Shown here piece after piece: positions 1 through 8,660 of a stretch of 64,000 bases of DNA (position 1 is the first letter of the stretch; each line of letters starts with the position of its first letter). The DNA comes from Microbacterium croceum (GTDB lineage: Bacteria > Actinomycetota > Actinomycetes > Actinomycetales > Microbacteriaceae): assembly GCF_023091245.1 (NCBI RefSeq), contig NZ_JAHWXN010000001.1, positions 310,001-374,000 of the forward strand, written 5' to 3'. The translations under genes were made by a program, and so were the position numbers. The notes under the pieces were generated by a model. It was not told the DNA's origin and made no database searches. It saw only the letters and a list, made by a program, of their open reading frames with translations.

Positions 1-492
1 GCCCTGGACGTCATGACTGACGCGGTGACACTCGCGCAGGATCTGGTGCGCGATGAGCCGGCAGACCAGCGCGTACGACACCTGCTCGCGCTCTCGCTGT
101 ACCTGCAGGGAACCCTCCGCCTCAGCCTCGACCGTGATGTAGAGGCCATCGAATCGATGTCGAGTGCGGTGACGCAATTCGAGCGGCTCTCCTCGGAGAT
201 GGGCATCGGCCAGGCTGCACATCTGGTAGCGGGACCCGATGAGATGCACGTCACCGCGCTCTTCGTTCAAGGCGCGCTCCTCGCAGACCTGGGAGAGCAC
301 CGACGCGCGGAATCCGCTCTGCTCCGAGCGGTGGGGCTGCTGGACGGCGCCGTCGACCGCGAGAGGCGAGACCGACTCGTCCTCGCTCTCGAAGCGCTCG
401 GGGAGATGTATCGAGAGCAGGGGCGCGACGCCGATGCCGCGTACGCCGAGTACCGCGCGGCCCACGCTCGAGGCGATGTCGGACCCCTCTGA
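1..492 (+). CDS. TPR-like helical repeat protein, possibly cut at its 5' end
   Basis: The reading frame is open from base 1 and its first ATG is at 13, so the gene may begin before the window. The 159 visible residues are alpha-helical with tetratricopeptide-like periodicity: small/large residue patterns around LLALSLYLQG, VQGALLADLGEH and LEALGEMYREQGRDADA. Such repeats usually serve protein-protein contacts. No signal peptide, membrane helix or catalytic motif is visible, so the partner and role are unknown. A long hairpin follows at 652-707. Confidence 0.55.
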   Translation, partial: ALDVMTDAVTLAQDLVRDEPADQRVRHLLALSLYLQGTLRLSLDRDVEAIESMSSAVTQFERLSSEMGIGQAAHLVAGPDEMHVTALFVQGALLADLGEHRRAESALLRAVGLLDGAVDRERRDRLVLALEALGEMYREQGRDADAAYAEYRAAHARGDVGPL

Positions 493-796
493 GATCCTGC
501 TCGACTGCCTTCTACCCGGCAGATCTCTTCAGCGACGCAGAAGCCCTCGGCATCGTCAGCATCCTTCGGGATGTGCGTCAGCGCGCCGTCCCGGCCTGAT
601 CGCGCCGTCCTGGCGGGGCAGCCCTACGTTGCCCCCCGCCCCCGCGATGCCGAGGGGTCAAGAAACGCCGCGACCCGCGGTGTGGGCGCGGCGTGTCGTG
701 ACCCCTCACGGCGTGCGAGAATCTCGGGCCGCGGTCGAGCAGCACGACGACCACATCACGTCGTGGGAGTGCGATGCCGCGCGGAGAGACCGCACG
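493..796. other. Intergenic region between convergent genes
   Basis: About 300 bases between the stop of the TPR-like gene and the stop of the membrane protein gene on the other strand. The only structure I can support is the nested hairpin at 652-707. Short open frames here have no ribosome-binding site or recognisable product. Confidence 0.5.
652..707. terminator. Bidirectional nested hairpin
   Basis: Outer arms GAGGGGTCA (652-660) and TGACCCCTC (699-707) pair perfectly over 9 bp; inner arms ACGCCGCG (665-672) and CGCGGCGT (687-694) pair over 8 bp, with 4-nt internal loops on both sides. It lies between two convergent genes, so it could terminate both. There is no clear T tract. Confidence 0.6.
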
Positions 797-1258
797 TCAC
801 TCTGACGCAGCCAAGCCGATCGCGCGTCGGGTGAGGAGCGCGACCGGGATATGGCCGGCGGCGAGCACGACGGCGGCGAGCGCGATCCACGGATTGCCGA
901 GCCACGCTGCGGCGCTGAGGAAGACGACGACCGGCGTGACCGCCATCGGCACCGGAACACGCCAGAGCGAGGCGTAGAGCAGAGCCTGATCGCGACCGGC
1001 GAGGAGGTACCGCCCCCACAGTCCGTAATAGGTCGCCAGCGCGACAGCGGCGGGTGCCACCCACCACCACACGATCGCACCGGGCTGCGTGATCGCCGGC
1101 ACCACGAGGCACAGCGCCTGACCCGCCCGCTCGACCCATCCGAGGGGTTGCGGCACCGGCGCGACGATGTTCCGCCCGCGCGGGGGGAACCGCAGCAGCA
1201 GCAGGTTGGGAGCGAGCACGACGATGCTCACGATCAGTCCGAACACCGAGAATCCCAC
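797..1258 (-). CDS. Small integral membrane protein of unknown function
   Basis: 153 residues with four to five hydrophobic segments: an N-terminal helix (FGLIVSIVVLAPNLLLL), then segments near residues 45-60, 62-80, 100-120 and 125-145. No domain name can be assigned with confidence. The GTG start at 1258 is preceded at exactly 6 nt by TAGCCT (1265-1270), a leaderless-type -10 element, which supports this start. It is divergent from nothing close by and reads towards the shared hairpin at 652-707. Confidence 0.7.
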   Translation of the reverse strand: MGFSVFGLIVSIVVLAPNLLLLRFPPRGRNIVAPVPQPLGWVERAGQALCLVVPAITQPGAIVWWWVAPAAVALATYYGLWGRYLLAGRDQALLYASLWRVPVPMAVTPVVVFLSAAAWLGNPWIALAAVVLAAGHIPVALLTRRAIGLAASE

Positions 1259-1264
1259 GCTCGA

Positions 1265-1270
1265 AGGCTA
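1265..1270 (-). promoter_or_regulatory. -10 element TAGCCT for leaderless transcript
   Basis: TAGCCT on the minus strand, then 6 nt (TCGAGC), then the GTG start at 1258. The geometry places the transcription start on the start codon. Confidence 0.5.
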
Positions 1271-1309
1271 CCGAGGCTCACCGGTCGCCGGCGACCCGCC
1301 ACGGTGCGC

Positions 1310-1987
1310 TCAGAGGGAGCCGATGCCCTTGCCGACCATGATCACGGCGATCACGACGAGCAGCACGGTCGTGATCACCACGTTCTCGCGGGCGAGCCAG
1401 CCGTGGAACCTCTCCATCGGCGCGCGGAGCTGGTCGGCGGCGAACAGGAAGGCCACGACAGGGATCACGACCGTCGAGACCGCGCATCCGATGAAGACGG
1501 CGGCCGCGATGGCCTGCGACGACGGAGACAGTCCGGCCCCTCCGATCAGCATGCCCGCGCTGGCGGCGACCAGGAGGTTCTTCGGGCGAGGGGCCGAGAG
1601 CAGCAGCCCGAGTCCGAGAGCGCGCCCGAACGTGAAGGAGTCGATCGCCGCCATCCACTTCGGAAGAGCCGGGTCCTCCCCCGGGGCCGGTCGCCCCCGC
1701 CACTGCTTCACGGCGAGCAGGAGCAGCAGCGCCGCGAGCACGAACTGCACGATCGCACGCACGACGTCAGGGCCACCGGACTCGCCCCCGGCCGGAAGAG
1801 ACCCGGCGATGAACACGAACACGACCACCGGGACGCTGATCCCGACAACCCATCCGATCAGGAACCCCGGGCCGGTGCGGCGCGCGTTCGGGGACAGCAG
1901 CATGAGGATGATCGCGACGATCGTCAGCGGACTGATGGCGATGGCGAGCGTGAGGGGAAGCGTCTCCCCGATGACCGAACCCGGAAT
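1310..1987 (-). CDS. GAP-family (Sap/LysE-like) integral membrane protein
   Basis: About 225 residues with six hydrophobic segments and the family-typical N-terminal block LPLTLAIAISPLTIVAIILM followed by LLSPNARRTGPGFLIGW. GAP/Sap proteins are small transporters or lipid-export partners (the mycobacterial member affects sulfolipid export); the substrate here is unknown. The conserved block begins just after residue 9 if translation starts at ATT 1987, which has an AGAGAGGA Shine-Dalgarno sequence ending 8 nt upstream (1996-2003). The only standard upstream start in frame is ATG at 2110, which would add 41 low-complexity residues not typical of the family. The start is therefore uncertain; the gene itself is not. 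Confidence 0.75.
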   Translation of the reverse strand: MPGSVIGETLPLTLAIAISPLTIVAIILMLLSPNARRTGPGFLIGWVVGISVPVVVFVFIAGSLPAGGESGGPDVVRAIVQFVLAALLLLLAVKQWRGRPAPGEDPALPKWMAAIDSFTFGRALGLGLLLSAPRPKNLLVAASAGMLIGGAGLSPSSQAIAAAVFIGCAVSTVVIPVVAFLFAADQLRAPMERFHGWLARENVVITTVLLVVIAVIMVGKGIGSL

Positions 1988-2137
1988 GGTCTCGTTCCTC
2001 TCTGACGCAGCGCCGCGGCAGGCCGCGAGCTCTCGGTGACGAAGGGCCGCGGTTCGGCATCCTCCACCGCCATGCTCACCGATCGCGCGCCCGAGGAGCG
2101 CGGCTCTCATCCTCCGCGGATGATCTGCGGAGCCTCC

Positions 2138-3310
2138 TCACGCCCGCCGGCGAGCGAGCGCGTCCGCCATCCGATCGACCGCTTGCTCGATGATCGGCCG
2201 CGGGGTCGCGAACACGAAGCGCAGGAATCCCACGCCCACGAGGCCGGTCGCCGCCCCGTCGGTCATCGCGACGCCCGCGTGCTCACGGAAGAAGTCGGCG
2301 GGCTGTGCGCCGAGGTCGAGGGCGCGCGCGTCGAGCCAGCCGATGTAGGTGCCCTCGGGTGCGCGATAGGCGATCTCGGGGATCCGGGCGGCGAGGGCGT
2401 CGCCGAGGAACCGACGATTGCCGTCGAGGTACTGCACGACCTCGGCGAGCCACTCCCGGTCGTCACGATAGGCGGCGGTGTTGGCGATCACGCCCAGGTT
2501 GCTCGCTCCGTGGGACGCCATCATGCCGATGCGCTCCCAGACCTCGCGGTCCGCGTCGTTCGTGATGACGATCTGCGCGGTCTTCAGACCGGGCAGGTTC
2601 CACGCCTTGGAGGCCGACATCGCCGTGACGGTGTGGGAGGCGGCGGCATCCGAGATCGAGGCGTACGGGATGTGGGCGGCCGGCGCATAGACCAGCGGGG
2701 CGTGGATCTCGTCGGAGAACACGCGTCCGCCGTGCCGCTCCACGACCTCGCTGACGGCGAGCAGCTCATCGCGATCGAACACCCGGCCGACCGGGTTGTA
2801 CGGGTTGCAGAGCACGAGCAGGTTCGCACCCGCCCGGAAGGCGGCGTCGATGCCGTCGAGGTCGAGCGAGTACCGACCGTCGACCACGGTCATCGGCACC
2901 TGGATGACCTCCCGTCCTGCCGCCGGCGGCACCGAGAGGAAGGGCATGTACGCGGGCGTCGGAACGATGACGGGGCTCCCGGCACGGGAGAAGTGGGTCA
3001 TCGCCAGTTCGAGCGCGTGGATGACGTCGGCGATCGGATGCACATCGGATGCCGGCACTCCCCAGCCGTACGCATCGCGCAGCCATCCGGATGCCGCCTC
3101 GGACATCTCTGCGGAGACGGAGGCGGGGAGATAGCCGAAGGCACCCCGGTCCACGGCCTCGTGCAGGGCGCGGGAGATGCCCGGCGCCACCCCGAAGTCC
3201 ATCTCGGCGACGAACGCACCCAGGGTGTCGGGGAAGGCCGACCACTTCAGGCCGCCGAGCCGGCGGAGATGGTCGACCTCGATCGCGTCGAAGGTGGCGG
3301 CGAGAGACAT
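2138..3310 (-). CDS. MalY/PatB-type PLP-dependent aminotransferase or C-S lyase
   Basis: 390 residues of fold type I aminotransferase. The PLP lysine lies in SASKAWNLPGLK, with the upstream asparagine/proline block NPYNPVGRVF and the aspartate in FSDEIHAPLVY. This arrangement is characteristic of the MalY/PatB group, whose members cleave cystathionine or other C-S bonds, sometimes with regulatory side roles. The ATG at 3310 is preceded by AGGAG at 5 nt spacing; longer upstream frames lack such a site. It is divergent from the SGNH lipoprotein gene. Substrate cannot be set from sequence alone; an ordinary aminotransferase is the alternative. Confidence 0.85.
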   Translation of the reverse strand: MSLAATFDAIEVDHLRRLGGLKWSAFPDTLGAFVAEMDFGVAPGISRALHEAVDRGAFGYLPASVSAEMSEAASGWLRDAYGWGVPASDVHPIADVIHALELAMTHFSRAGSPVIVPTPAYMPFLSVPPAAGREVIQVPMTVVDGRYSLDLDGIDAAFRAGANLLVLCNPYNPVGRVFDRDELLAVSEVVERHGGRVFSDEIHAPLVYAPAAHIPYASISDAAASHTVTAMSASKAWNLPGLKTAQIVITNDADREVWERIGMMASHGASNLGVIANTAAYRDDREWLAEVVQYLDGNRRFLGDALAARIPEIAYRAPEGTYIGWLDARALDLGAQPADFFREHAGVAMTDGAATGLVGVGFLRFVFATPRPIIEQAVDRMADALARRRA

Positions 3311-3417
3311 CCGGGCTCCTGTCATCGGGGACTGCGGGGGCATCCCTCCATCATCACCCGGGATCACCCACCCCGGGGCGGTCCCATCCATCGCGGGGTC
3401 TGCATCGAACAAGCACC

Positions 3418-4101
3418 ATGCGCCGTCTCCGCTCTCTCGCGTCCGTGGTCGCCCTCGCCCTGGGGCTCACCGGCTGCAGCACCGCGCCCGCTCCCGACAC
3501 CGAGGCCACGCCGGGAGCCGGTCCGCTGGTCGCCTTCTACGGCGACTCCTACACGCTCGGCACGGGGGCCAGCGACCCGTCGTTGCGCTGGTCCACCCTC
3601 ATCAGCGAAGAGCGAGGCTGGAACGAGTTCAACCCGAGCGTGAACGGACTCGGATTCGTGAATCACCGCGCCGACTTCGGCGAGAACGACCTCCCCGCAC
3701 TCGTCATCGCGCAACGCCCCGACATCGTCTTCGTGACGATGGGCCTGAACGACAACTTCAGCTTCCCCGGTCGCGCCGACCTGATCCACGAGACCATCAC
3801 GGCGGATCTCACCCGCCTCCGCGACGCTCTGCCCACCGCGCGGATCATCGTGGTCGAACCGTTCTGGTACACCGACGAGCGCCCCGACTCCGTCGCGACG
3901 ATCATCGACTGGACCGCGGATGCCGCCGCAGCGATCGATGCGGACTGGATACCCGGCGCGAGCCGCTGGCTCGACGGGCACTACGCCGGAGCCGACGAGA
4001 GCTGGATGGCAGCCGACGGCATCCACCCCTCCGACATCGGGTACCGGCACCTGGCCGCGCAGATGGATGCCGCGCTCGCACGCCTCGATCCGGCGCTGTG
4101 A
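3418..4101 (+). CDS. SGNH-hydrolase lipoprotein
   Basis: 227 residues. The N-terminus has two arginines, a hydrophobic stretch and a lipobox ending LTGC (Cys20), so the mature protein should be lipid-anchored outside the membrane. The SGNH hydrolase blocks are present in order: GDSYT (block I serine), GLNDN (block III Gly/Asn) and DGIHP near the C-terminus (block V Asp/His). Such enzymes are esterases or lipases on small esters, acetylated polysaccharides or lipids; the true substrate is unknown. Its 3' end is 12 nt from the convergent DUF11 surface-protein gene. Confidence 0.85.
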   Translation: MRRLRSLASVVALALGLTGCSTAPAPDTEATPGAGPLVAFYGDSYTLGTGASDPSLRWSTLISEERGWNEFNPSVNGLGFVNHRADFGENDLPALVIAQRPDIVFVTMGLNDNFSFPGRADLIHETITADLTRLRDALPTARIIVVEPFWYTDERPDSVATIIDWTADAAAAIDADWIPGASRWLDGHYAGADESWMAADGIHPSDIGYRHLAAQMDAALARLDPAL

Positions 4102-4113
4102 CCGGCGCTCGCT

Positions 4114-6639
4114 CTAGCCCTGCCGCACGGCGCGGCGGCGGACGGTGAACCACAGCCCCGCTCCGAGAAGCACCGCGCCGAGCACGCCACCTCCGATCCA
4201 CGCGGCGCCTCCTGTCGCGGCGAGACCCGAGGGGAACACCGTGGTCACGGCTACACAATCCTCGTCGAGCGAGCCCGCCGGGCAGTTCGCCCCGGCTCCC
4301 TTCGGAGTCGTCACGACGTTGCGGAGCTCCCCGGCTCGCTCCACGGTCACCGCGTACGTCACGGTCGCCGTCTCGCCCACGTCCAATGCGCCCGCCCAGG
4401 ACAGCACCGGCTCGTCGTAGTCGGCACCCCCGCTGGCGAAGCCGTCGTACGTGCCGAGGCGGAGCACACCGGTCAGGTCGTCGGTGAACGACGCGGGCGT
4501 GTCCGCCGTGTAGGGCACGTCGCCGGTGTTCGTCACGGTGATCGTGAAGCGCACGGTGTCGCCGACGGCGGCGCGCTCGACCGACGCCTGTTTGCGCACC
4601 TCGTAGCTCGCCACCGACGTCTCGGTGCGGCAGGCGCCGGGCTCCGCGCACGTGCCACCGGGCCCATCGGCGACGACGGTGTTCCGCAGGATCCGATCGC
4701 CGTTCTCCGACCGGTCGACGGTCACGGAGTACGTCACCGTGACGGATTCACCGATGCCGAGCGCCCCGCTCCACGACAGCTCGTCTCCGATCACGACAGC
4801 ACCGGCGGAGGCATCGCCGTTGTAGGTCGCGTCATCCAAGACCCCGGAGAGATCGTCGATGAATGACGCCGGCGCGTCCGCGGTGTACGGGACCTGCCCG
4901 ATGTTGGTCACCGTGACCTCGTAGCCGACCTCTCCTCCGCCCACCACATCCTGCACGTCCGCCGTCTTCTCGACCGAGTACGCCGCAACCGCGGTATCGG
5001 TGCCGCACCCGTCATCGACGCACGCCCCGCCGACCGCCGCGGGAGTGACCACGTTGCGCAGCGAGAAGTCGCCGCCGACGGGGTCGTCCACCGTCACCGA
5101 GTAGGTCACCTGAAGCGTCTCGCCCACGTCGAGCGGTCCGGCCCACGTGAGCAGGTCGCCATCGACCGCCCCACCCGCGGAGACATCGTCGTTGTACACG
5201 GCGTCATCGAGCACATCGGAGAGGTCGTCGGCGAAAGACGCAGGATCATCGTCGGTGTAGGCGACCTCCCCGGTGTTCTCGACCGTGATGTTGTAGGTCA
5301 CGACATCGCCGGGGCGTGCCACCTCGGGCTCGACCGACTTCTCGATGGCGAACGACGCGACCGGCAGCGCAGGCACGCATGTGACGGCCGTCGCCGCGTC
5401 GTTGCCCGCCACGGGATCCTGCTCGTTGCCGAGGACCGTCGCGGTGTTCGACAGGCAGGAACCGACGGGCGCGGCGGAGTCGGCCTCGATCTGGAAGGAG
5501 GTCGACTCCCCCGGGTCGAGACGACCACCGCTGACGGTCACCGTGTTCCCGCTCACGTCGACCGTGAAGCCGCCGACCACCGCGGGGTTGCTGAGCCCGG
5601 CGGGGAGTGTGTCGGACACCGTCCAGCCACTCGATTCCCCCGCACCGTTGTTGGTGACCGTGATCTCATAGCTGATGCGCTCGCCCGATTCATGCGTCGC
5701 CGGGACCTCCTTGGCGATCGCGAGATCGGTGGGCAGTCCCGGAATGGCCGTACCGTCGTTGAAGTCGGATCCGGGGCCCGGCACGGTCGAGATGATCTGG
5801 AAGCCGGGCGTCGTGGTGGCGCCGTCGGTGATCTCGAGCTGGGTGACATCGCCCGTCGCATTCGCGGAGAAGCCCAGATTGCCGTTTCCGAAGTTCCACA
5901 CCCCGCCGTACCCGTCGGTCGCGGCCGGCATCACCCCGGGAAAGACCGTGATGCTGCCCGTCGCCACGTCGATGCGGCGCAGATCGCCGGCGTTGTTCGC
6001 GCCCCACGCGAACCCGTCCTTGAAGGCGAAGTCCTGCACGCCCGGCTGCACGCCGAGGTCGATGGTGCTCACGACGGCCCCGGTGGCCACGTCCAGTGCG
6101 TGCACCGTGGTGTTGGGGCCGAAATCGGAGATGTAGAACAAGCCGTCGGCGGGGTTGAACGCCCCGGAGAAGAAGCGGGTCGAGCCGGTCGCCGGATGCG
6201 TGTACACCGCCGTGCCGACACGCGTGACGGTGCCCCCCTGCCCGACACGGACCAGCGATCCGAGCGGGATACCCGGGGTCGCATTGCCGGTGACCATCGC
6301 GTAGATGAAGTTGTCCGCCTCGTTGAAGCCGATCGCGTTGTAGCCGACCGGAGCCGTCCCGCCCTCATCGCTGAACACGAAGGAACCGTCCTCGAGCGTC
6401 TGCGAACGCTGAAGCTGCGATGGGCTGTTCTGCGCGATGAAGATCGCAGGGGCGGTCGGATCGAATGCGTCGCCCGGAGCGGCCGACGCGGGAACCGGCC
6501 CCGCCACGGGATTCACCGCCGTCAAGAGTCCGGCGGCGACGGCCAGCACTGCGCCGAAGGTCGCGGCCGGTCGCGGCCGCCTGCCGCGCTGAGCGTGAGA
6601 ACGGAACCCTCGGGGAAACAGTTCGGTGATCCGCGTCAC
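4114..6639 (-). CDS. Cell-wall-anchored DUF11-repeat protein with LAATG sorting signal
   Basis: 841 residues from the GTG at 6639. A signal peptide (VLAVAAGLL..., cut near ASA-AP) leads into a beta-propeller-like region (DUF6923-like, FNEADNFIYAMV), then one DUF11 domain (IAKEVPATHESGERISYEI) and three tandem DUF11-like repeats of about 115 residues, each with NTGxVxYT and PASFxDDL blocks. The C-terminus has LAATG (about 806-810), a membrane helix and RRR, the classic sortase substrate layout. LAxTG is the motif favoured by class E sortases, so it is probably anchored by an enzyme outside this window. It may be a stalk or adhesin. The start is uncertain because no strong ribosome-binding site is seen; upstream frames run to 6834. 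Confidence 0.8.
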   Translation of the reverse strand: MTRITELFPRGFRSHAQRGRRPRPAATFGAVLAVAAGLLTAVNPVAGPVPASAAPGDAFDPTAPAIFIAQNSPSQLQRSQTLEDGSFVFSDEGGTAPVGYNAIGFNEADNFIYAMVTGNATPGIPLGSLVRVGQGGTVTRVGTAVYTHPATGSTRFFSGAFNPADGLFYISDFGPNTTVHALDVATGAVVSTIDLGVQPGVQDFAFKDGFAWGANNAGDLRRIDVATGSITVFPGVMPAATDGYGGVWNFGNGNLGFSANATGDVTQLEITDGATTTPGFQIISTVPGPGSDFNDGTAIPGLPTDLAIAKEVPATHESGERISYEITVTNNGAGESSGWTVSDTLPAGLSNPAVVGGFTVDVSGNTVTVSGGRLDPGESTSFQIEADSAAPVGSCLSNTATVLGNEQDPVAGNDAATAVTCVPALPVASFAIEKSVEPEVARPGDVVTYNITVENTGEVAYTDDDPASFADDLSDVLDDAVYNDDVSAGGAVDGDLLTWAGPLDVGETLQVTYSVTVDDPVGGDFSLRNVVTPAAVGGACVDDGCGTDTAVAAYSVEKTADVQDVVGGGEVGYEVTVTNIGQVPYTADAPASFIDDLSGVLDDATYNGDASAGAVVIGDELSWSGALGIGESVTVTYSVTVDRSENGDRILRNTVVADGPGGTCAEPGACRTETSVASYEVRKQASVERAAVGDTVRFTITVTNTGDVPYTADTPASFTDDLTGVLRLGTYDGFASGGADYDEPVLSWAGALDVGETATVTYAVTVERAGELRNVVTTPKGAGANCPAGSLDEDCVAVTTVFPSGLAATGGAAWIGGGVLGAVLLGAGLWFTVRRRAVRQG

Positions 6640-6770
6640 GAAAGCGCTACGCCGGAGTCCTGATGTGTACAGGTTCCCCACCACCTGACCGACCCAGGTC
6701 GGATGCTCCCGGTCTCCCCAGGCCGGGAGGGGGGACGGGCCGCGAACGCCGCCCTCCCCCGATTCCCCAC

Positions 6771-6802
6771 CTCCGGCCCGCGCATCGCAGCGCGGGCCGG
6801 AG
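6771..6802 (-). terminator. 12-bp GC hairpin after the sigma factor gene
   Basis: CTCCGGCCCGCG (6771-6782) and CGCGGGCCGGAG (6791-6802) pair perfectly around an 8-nt loop, immediately beyond the sigma-factor stop at 6804. A second, weaker hairpin (GGGAGGG/CCCTCCC, near 6725-6759) follows. Confidence 0.65.
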
Positions 6803-6803
6803 T

Positions 6804-8519
6804 TCATTCCGCGGTGAAGTTCCATGTCGTCCACGGCCCGTAATCTCCCGTCGCCGGGTTCGCGTAGCGGAGGCGTATCGAGTGCGAGCCTGGCGCCACT
6901 GAGAGGTATTCATTCCATGCGCCGCTGCGCGGTACTCGGATGGTCTGGATGGGCGTCGCGCCGACGATCTGCCGCTGGAGGACCGTGCCCGCCTCCGCCG
7001 TGAACGCGAAGCGGAACCGGGTGGCGGTCACCGTCGTGCCGGATACCGGCGTCGCCGCGGGCGGCGGTGACGACAGGGTGTAGGTGAGCGGTGCACTCGC
7101 GGGCGAGGTCCGGCCCGAGACGATCTGTCGCGCGGTGACGGATCGCGTGCCGGCGTCGGCGGACGTCAGATGCGCGGTCCAGGTACCGTCCGCTCCGGCG
7201 ACTGTGTTCGCGATCGTCGCACCCCCGCTGTCGAGGATCTCGACCACCGCGCGCGGCGCCGCATCATCGCCCGAGACCTTCGGATACATCCGGGAGTCGA
7301 GCTGAGCGATCGCGGCTCCGGGCGCCGCCGGAGTCGACGGGGTCTCGCCCTGCCCTGGCGGACCCTGGTCGGGACGTCCTGCTCCGCCCGCTCCGGGAGC
7401 CGCGGAGGGCTCTGCACCCGGCAGGAACGGGAGAGACGAGACCTGCGGCGATGGGAGCGGCGACGGGGTCGCGCCCGGAGACGGGGAAGCCGGCGGGGTG
7501 GAGCCTGCCGGTCCGGGCGAGGGTGCCGGTTGCGCGGTCGACGGCTGCGCCCCGGCATCCGACGGCGACGGCGAGGTGAGCGCGGCATAGGCGCCGAACG
7601 CCCCGAGGGCGAGCAGGAGCAGCAGCAGAGCGAGGAGGACGAGCCTGCGCCGCCGCGACGACGCGTTCGTGCCCGCGGGCGCGTCCGAGACCAGGGCTTC
7701 GGCCCCCGATGCCATCGCCACCGAGAGCGGAGGCGGCCCGAGGGTGGAGACGTAGCCCGCAGCACCCGAGACCCCCGCCACTGCGGGGAGCACCGACATG
7801 GTCAGGTTCGAGAGGTTCTTCGCCTCCTCCAGCGCCTGAGGACACGTGGGGCACGAAGACAGGTGCGACTCGAGCGTGGCGCGCGCCCGTGCGGACAGCC
7901 CATCACGCGTGTGCGCTCCCATGCCCTTCAGCGCTTCGCGGCACTCCGGCGTCCTCGCCCCGGAGAGCTGTGCGGTGATCCATCCATCGCGCAGACCCCG
8001 CTTCGCACGCACGATCAGAGCCGACACGGCGTTGGGGGCCATCCCCAGGAGCACACTGATGTCGCGCGGCTTCATGCCGTCGACCTCGCTGTACCAGAGC
8101 ACCTCCTGCCAACGGGTCGGCAGCCCGCGGAAGGCCTCCAGCGCCGCCCCTCCTTCGAAGCTCTCCACCGCGGAGAGCTCTCCCTCGGGAGCGGCCGGGT
8201 CGATGACGTACTCGAAATCGTCCACCGCGATGGAGGTCTCCTGCACGTACCACCGCCGCCCGACGTTGCGCACCGCCATGATGAGGTACGGACGGAACCC
8301 GGTCGTGGGGCCGCCGCCGGCCTTGATCGACCGCAGGACACGAGCGAATGCCTCCGAGACGATGTCATCGGCGTCGAGGTAGTCGAAGGTCCGCGCCACG
8401 GAGTACGCGGGACCGGCGTGACGCCGCCACAGCTCTGCGTAGGCCCCGGAGTCCTGCTCACGGACGCGCTGAACGAGGTCTTGATCAGAGAGGGAGTCGG
8501 GAGTCTCCCCTGCGCTCAT
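6804..8519 (-). CDS. ECF sigma factor fused to zinc-finger anti-sigma, membrane helix and extracellular domain
   Basis: 571 residues. Sigma region 2 (about 25-90, with DADDIVSEAFARVL) and sigma region 4 (about 125-178, with LPTRWQEVLWYSEVDGMKPRDIS) form a complete ECF sigma factor. Behind them is a zinc-binding anti-sigma motif (Cys193, then HLSSCPTC with His219, Cys223, Cys226), a basic RRRR and one membrane helix (about 293-314), a 100-residue Pro/Ser/Gly linker, and a C-terminal beta-rich Ig-like region (about 420-571). ECF groups with C-terminal anti-sigma and membrane extensions are known in actinobacteria. The layout implies a membrane-tethered sigma factor that must be freed or opened by a signal outside. 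It sits inside the pilus locus, the likely target. ATG 8519 has GAGAAGGGAA upstream. Confidence 0.85.
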   Translation of the reverse strand: MSAGETPDSLSDQDLVQRVREQDSGAYAELWRRHAGPAYSVARTFDYLDADDIVSEAFARVLRSIKAGGGPTTGFRPYLIMAVRNVGRRWYVQETSIAVDDFEYVIDPAAPEGELSAVESFEGGAALEAFRGLPTRWQEVLWYSEVDGMKPRDISVLLGMAPNAVSALIVRAKRGLRDGWITAQLSGARTPECREALKGMGAHTRDGLSARARATLESHLSSCPTCPQALEEAKNLSNLTMSVLPAVAGVSGAAGYVSTLGPPPLSVAMASGAEALVSDAPAGTNASSRRRRLVLLALLLLLLALGAFGAYAALTSPSPSDAGAQPSTAQPAPSPGPAGSTPPASPSPGATPSPLPSPQVSSLPFLPGAEPSAAPGAGGAGRPDQGPPGQGETPSTPAAPGAAIAQLDSRMYPKVSGDDAAPRAVVEILDSGGATIANTVAGADGTWTAHLTSADAGTRSVTARQIVSGRTSPASAPLTYTLSSPPPAATPVSGTTVTATRFRFAFTAEAGTVLQRQIVGATPIQTIRVPRSGAWNEYLSVAPGSHSIRLRYANPATGDYGPWTTWNFTAE

Positions 8520-8599
8520 CGTCGGCTTCCCTTCTCCGTGCGCCGCGGCCGCTCCACCCCCCGGAGAGCGTCATTTGATCGAGCATATTGGAATACTGT

Positions 8600-8654
8600 C
8601 TGCCCGACGAAGGGGTGCCGCTCGCCGCTGCGGCGAGTGGCACCCCTCGGGCAG
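8600..8654 (-). terminator. Strong multi-part hairpin downstream of the large surface protein
   Basis: CTGCCCG (8600-8606) pairs with CGGGCAG (8648-8654), AGGGGTGCC (8611-8619) with GGCACCCCT (8639-8647), and GCTCGCC with GGCGAGT inside. It begins 7 nt after the stop of the IPFTG protein gene (8661), so the sigma gene downstream should have its own promoter in 8520-8599. Confidence 0.7.
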
Positions 8655-8660
8655 CGGGGC

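Noticed and set aside
851..2005. 384-codon open frame on the plus strand over two membrane-protein genes
   Set aside because: Composition matches an antisense shadow (Arg/His/Asp-rich); the minus-strand frames encode coherent membrane helices.
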